Positions 6,500-8,162 of a stretch of 8,162 nucleotides of DNA are shown here, one piece after another. The DNA lies in the NCBI GenBank assembly GCA_035316885.1, contig DATHII010000193.1:1-8162 (forward strand), written 5' to 3'. Under the pieces are notes generated by a model. The model was not told the origin of the DNA. It did not search any database and was given only the letters and a program-made list of their open reading frames with translations. Every line of letters begins with the position of its first letter. The first letter of the stretch is position 1. Origin of the DNA: DASRTE01 sp035316885. GTDB lineage: Bacteria > Actinomycetota > Actinomycetes > Jiangellales > Jiangellaceae. The translations under genes were made by a program, and so were the position numbers.

Positions 6500-6556
6500 G
6501 GGGATGGCCGGGCTCCGGTTCCGCGAGGGGAATCGGAGCCCGGTCGCGGCATCCCC
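6500..6556 (+). terminator. Large terminator hairpin after csbD
   Basis: A 15-bp stem (6508-6522 with 6529-6543, one G-U pair) closes a 6-base loop. Outside it, GGGGATG (6500-6506) pairs with CATCCCC (6550-6556) across a bulge. It begins seven bases after the csbD stop. There is no T-tract, as is common for terminators in high-GC actinobacteria. The inner stem is close to symmetric, so it could also stop readthrough from the minus strand. Confidence 0.75.
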
Positions 6557-6695
6557 CAGCCTGTAAGTGCGCCGCGGCGGCGTAGCGGCGGGCGAGTCCG
6601 CCCTCGGCCTCACGGTCGGCATCCGGGCCATGCTGCGCAGCGCCGACTGACCGGGATGACAACGGCCAGACTGCGGCACGTGCGTGCCGGAGGGG
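6557..6695. other. Intergenic region between csbD terminator and SRPBCC operon
   Basis: 139 bases with no supported gene. A 27-codon GTG reading frame at 6567-6650 ends in GLTVGIRAMLRSAD and has coding-like composition, but it has no ribosome site and no recognised family. It could be a gene remnant. Confidence 0.5.
6674..6689 (-). terminator. Small hairpin after the SRPBCC operon
   Basis: CGGCAC (6674-6679) and GTGCCG (6684-6689) form a perfect 6-bp stem with a 4-base loop, beginning six bases past the stop of the downstream SRPBCC gene. It has no T-tract. Its position suggests a terminator, but the stem is short. Confidence 0.4.
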
Positions 6696-7145
6696 TCAGG
6701 CGCTCGCCGTGAGCCGCAGCTGCAGGTCGCGCAGGTCCTTACGCAGGTTGCGGCGCACCTGCCAGGACAGCAGCGGTGCAGCGAGCCGGTAGAACCCGTT
6801 GCCGCCGCCGCGTACGCGGATGCTGGCGCTTGTGCCGTTGGGGTGCGCGTCGAACCGGTAGGTGACGTGCATTGGCATCGGCGCAATCACCGAGACCATG
6901 TCCAACAGCGTCGGTGGTTCGAACGAGGCAATCTCGAGCACATAGTCGATGCGTTTGCCGAGGAAGTACGCAGTGCGGGTGACCTGGGCGCCGACGCCGA
7001 GACCGCCCTCGGCGGCCGGCCGAGTCAGGTGTGCGGTCCTGATGCCCTGGGTCCATTCGTGGTCGTGCCGGTAGTCCATCGCGAACCGGGCCACCTCCCG
7101 CGGTGGCAGCGGGATCACGCGCTTCACGGTGACATCGATGCTCAT
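6696..7145 (-). CDS. SRPBCC family protein (polyketide cyclase/START-like fold)
   Basis: The 149-residue product begins MSIDVTVKRVIPLPPREVAR, the first strand and helix of a START/Bet v1-like hydrophobic-cavity fold. It continues with FAMDYRHDHEWTQGI (21-35), a G-rich turn GGLGVGAQVTRTAYFLGKRIDYVLEIASFEPP (47-78), the strands MPMHVTYRFDAHPNGTSASIRVRG (90-113), and a long C-terminal helix with LLSWQVRRNLRKDLRDLQLRL. Such proteins bind or act on small hydrophobic ligands; no catalytic residues can be assigned, so the function is unknown. The in-frame reading continues upstream of 7145, but that part is the antisense-frame shadow of the neighbouring gene. The ATG at 7145 gives a clean family N-terminus. 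That ATG overlaps the TGA of the upstream gene (ATGA), so the pair is translationally coupled. Confidence 0.85.
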   Translation of the reverse strand: MSIDVTVKRVIPLPPREVARFAMDYRHDHEWTQGIRTAHLTRPAAEGGLGVGAQVTRTAYFLGKRIDYVLEIASFEPPTLLDMVSVIAPMPMHVTYRFDAHPNGTSASIRVRGGGNGFYRLAAPLLSWQVRRNLRKDLRDLQLRLTASA

Positions 7146-7585
7146 CGCCCGGATTCCTCGCCCCCTCCGGGCAGCGGCGTGCCGGTGCCTGTCTCGACGT
7201 ACTGCTTGAAGCTGTCCATCAGCCGTCCCCAGGTCAACGCGGAGCTGGGGAACGGGCCGTCGTCGCCGGCCCAGCCGTCGTGGCTGAAATGAACCAGCGT
7301 GCCGCTCTGGTCCGGAGTAAGCGTCCAGGTGATGGTGGTGTCGGCCCAGTGCGGTGGGAACGCACCCGAGGAGGACCACCTCACCGTGCTGCCGCTCACA
7401 TCGTCGACGGTCAGCTCGAAGGGCATCGGCGCCTGCGCGAAGCTGGGCTTCATCACCGAACCAGGTCCGCCGGCGAATCGCACGGTGGGCGTCCACCAAC
7501 CGGCGATCCCCGTCTCGGTGTCCAGTGCCTCCACAATGGCGGTGGCCGGAGCATTGATCGGGATCTCGAAGATGACGCGGGCCAT
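7142..7585 (-). CDS. SRPBCC family protein (AHSA1/activator-of-Hsp90-homologue-like)
   Basis: A 147-residue START-like protein. MARVIFEIPINAPATAIVEA forms the first strand and helix. GIAGWWTPTVRFAGGPGSVMKPSF (27-50) matches the AHSA1-type WWT...G.G..F pattern. The tail includes GTLVHFSHDGW and SSALTWGRLMDSFKQYVETG, the family's C-terminal ligand-covering helix. The name of the family does not imply an Hsp90 role in bacteria; the ligand is unknown. The ATG at 7585 is preceded by GGAGGT (7596-7591) with a five-base spacer; an in-frame GTG at 7588 is a poorer fit. The last residues (PLPGGGEESGR) are probably disordered. It is first in a two-gene operon with the SRPBCC gene at 6696-7145 and is divergent from a broken SRPBCC remnant, so this is a small cluster of related folds. 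Confidence 0.85.
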   Translation of the reverse strand: MARVIFEIPINAPATAIVEALDTETGIAGWWTPTVRFAGGPGSVMKPSFAQAPMPFELTVDDVSGSTVRWSSSGAFPPHWADTTITWTLTPDQSGTLVHFSHDGWAGDDGPFPSSALTWGRLMDSFKQYVETGTGTPLPGGGEESGR

Positions 7586-7615
7586 CACTCACCTCCAGCG
7601 TGGTCTCTCACTCAT

Positions 7616-7819
7616 CCAGGTTCCAGCATCGTGCGCGTCACGCTCACCGCCCACGGCGCCGACGCGACTCTGCTGCACTTGACGCACAGCGGACTTCCGA
7701 CGTCGGCGCTGTCCTCACACCGCCAGGGTTAGGATCACTACCTGGACCGACTGGCCATCCGAGCAGCCGGTGGGGATCCCGGACCGGACAGGAACGCGGC
7801 GCCCGAAACCCATCGGTAG
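7616..7819 (+). pseudogene. C-terminal remnant of an AHSA1-type SRPBCC gene with an internal amber codon
   Basis: In one frame the plus strand reads PGSSIVRVTLTAHGADATLL, then HLTHSGLPTSALSSHRQG, a TAG at 7730-7732, then DHYLDRLAIRAAGGDPGPD and on to TAG at 7817-7819. This matches the C-terminal third of AHSA1-type proteins, in which PPGSSxVxVTL, LxLTHSGLP and HxxGWxHYLxRL follow each other. The amber codon falls exactly where the family has the Trp of GW, so one TGG-to-TAG change explains it. No N-terminal two thirds is present; upstream of about 7616 the sequence is the leader and coding region of the divergent SRPBCC operon. It is therefore doubly inactive. The left boundary is approximate. 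Confidence 0.75.
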
Positions 7820-8162
7820 CCCCAGGGGGTGATCTGCCCGACTGTCCCCGAGTGGCCGGGGCTGTATCAGCGTGGCTGGCTCGGCGCCCACTCAGTAACA
7901 TCCTGAGTGACACGGGATCACCGTAGGGCGCACGATGCCGCGGGTCCAGCTCTCGCAGAGCCTTCGCGAGGAGGTCGTGTGATGCCGCTGCGCTCGCGTA
8001 TCACGTGATGGTCCGCGTCCGCGACACGCACGGCGCGGTGATCGGCGAGCTCCCGGCGGCGTTCCTGCGCATCGCATGTGCGGACACAGCCGATGATGTG
8101 ACCGGCGTCGGTGTATCTGCGGGCTCATCACTGCTCTCTGCTTGGTAAGGCGTGCCGCCCGG
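7820..8162. other. 343-base end region without a confident gene
   Basis: No family was recognised on either strand. It holds a perfect 7-bp palindrome at 7889-7909 and three tiny overlapping plus-strand frames (ATG 7935, 15 codons; ATG 7982, 8 codons; ATG 8008, 46 codons), joined by TGATG overlaps at 7980-7984 and 8006-8010. GAGGAGG (7968-7974) is a good ribosome site, seven bases before the ATG at 7982. The 46-codon frame (MVRVRDTHGAVIGELPAAFL near its start, TAA at 8146-8148) looks protein-like. One inserted base near 8004 would join it to the ATG at 7982, so a frameshifted small gene is possible. Confidence 0.5.
7889..7909. repeat. Perfect inverted repeat overlapping a -10-like hexamer
   Basis: CACTCAG (7889-7895) and CTGAGTG (7903-7909) are perfect complements around the loop TAACATC. 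TAACAT (7896-7901) fits the actinobacterial -10 pattern TAnnnT, with a weak TGGCTG 17 bases upstream. The layout resembles an operator over a promoter for the small reading frames beginning at 7935, but no regulator gene is in the window. Confidence 0.4.

Noticed and set aside
6567..6650. Possible 27-codon peptide
   Set aside because: No ribosome site, directly after the csbD terminator, no family recognised; kept only as a note on the intergenic region.
5765..6886. 373-codon minus-strand frame spanning the leader and csbD antisense
   Set aside because: It runs through the riboswitch-like leader and antisense to csbD and shows no family. Only its MADLWTAF segment is meaningful, as the displaced start of the exporter pseudogene.
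6684..7292. 202-codon plus-strand frame opposite the SRPBCC genes
   Set aside because: Complement of two motif-bearing SRPBCC genes that overlap by ATGA; no independent support.
7820..8162. tRNA, attachment site or transposon end
   Set aside because: No T-loop sequence, cloverleaf, CCA end, terminal inverted repeat or target duplication was seen.

Overview
This is an 8.2 kb stretch of a very GC-rich chromosome, almost certainly from an actinomycete (Actinomycetota). The evidence is third-position G/C bias in every gene, GTG starts, a probable leaderless promoter, and the divergent rsmI / protein-O-mannosyltransferase pair typical of that phylum. The genus cannot be fixed from sequence alone. 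No phage, IS element, CRISPR array, tRNA or rRNA was seen.

Layout. (1) 1-322, minus: N-terminal part of RsmI, the 16S rRNA ribose methyltransferase, running off the left edge. (2) 358-2679, plus: a two-gene unit of pmt (protein O-mannosyltransferase) and a class I SAM methyltransferase. (3) 2676-3482, minus: an exported lipase/esterase-like alpha/beta hydrolase whose TAG stop interlocks with the methyltransferase TAG in one CTAG. (4) 3509-4549, plus and divergent from the hydrolase: a membrane molybdopterin oxidoreductase with four haem-b-type helices, an internal twin-arginine motif, a fifth helix and a sulfite-oxidase-like domain. (5) 6255-4557, minus: a leader resembling the yybP-ykoY manganese riboswitch, a decayed Gdt1/TMEM165-type cation exporter gene, and an intact ltrA. 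(6) 6320-6493, plus: a short csbD stress gene with a candidate SigB-type promoter and a large terminator hairpin. (7) 7585-6696, minus: two START/SRPBCC-fold genes overlapping by ATGA. (8) 7616-7819, plus: the C-terminal remnant of another SRPBCC gene, interrupted by an amber codon. (9) 7820-8162: no confident gene, only a palindrome over a -10-like hexamer and some tiny ORFs.

The left half is ordinary housekeeping and cell-envelope content: protein glycosylation at the membrane, an exported hydrolase, and an exported Mo enzyme. The right half is accessory and partly decaying. The most interesting part is 4557-6255. There a manganese-riboswitch-like leader sits upstream of a broken manganese-exporter-family gene, so the intact gene it could still control is ltrA, a membrane protein of unclear biochemistry. 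I see no convincing new multi-gene defence or metabolic system. The reportable novelty lies in the riboswitch/pseudogene/ltrA arrangement and in the predicted Sec+Tat topology of the Mo oxidoreductase.
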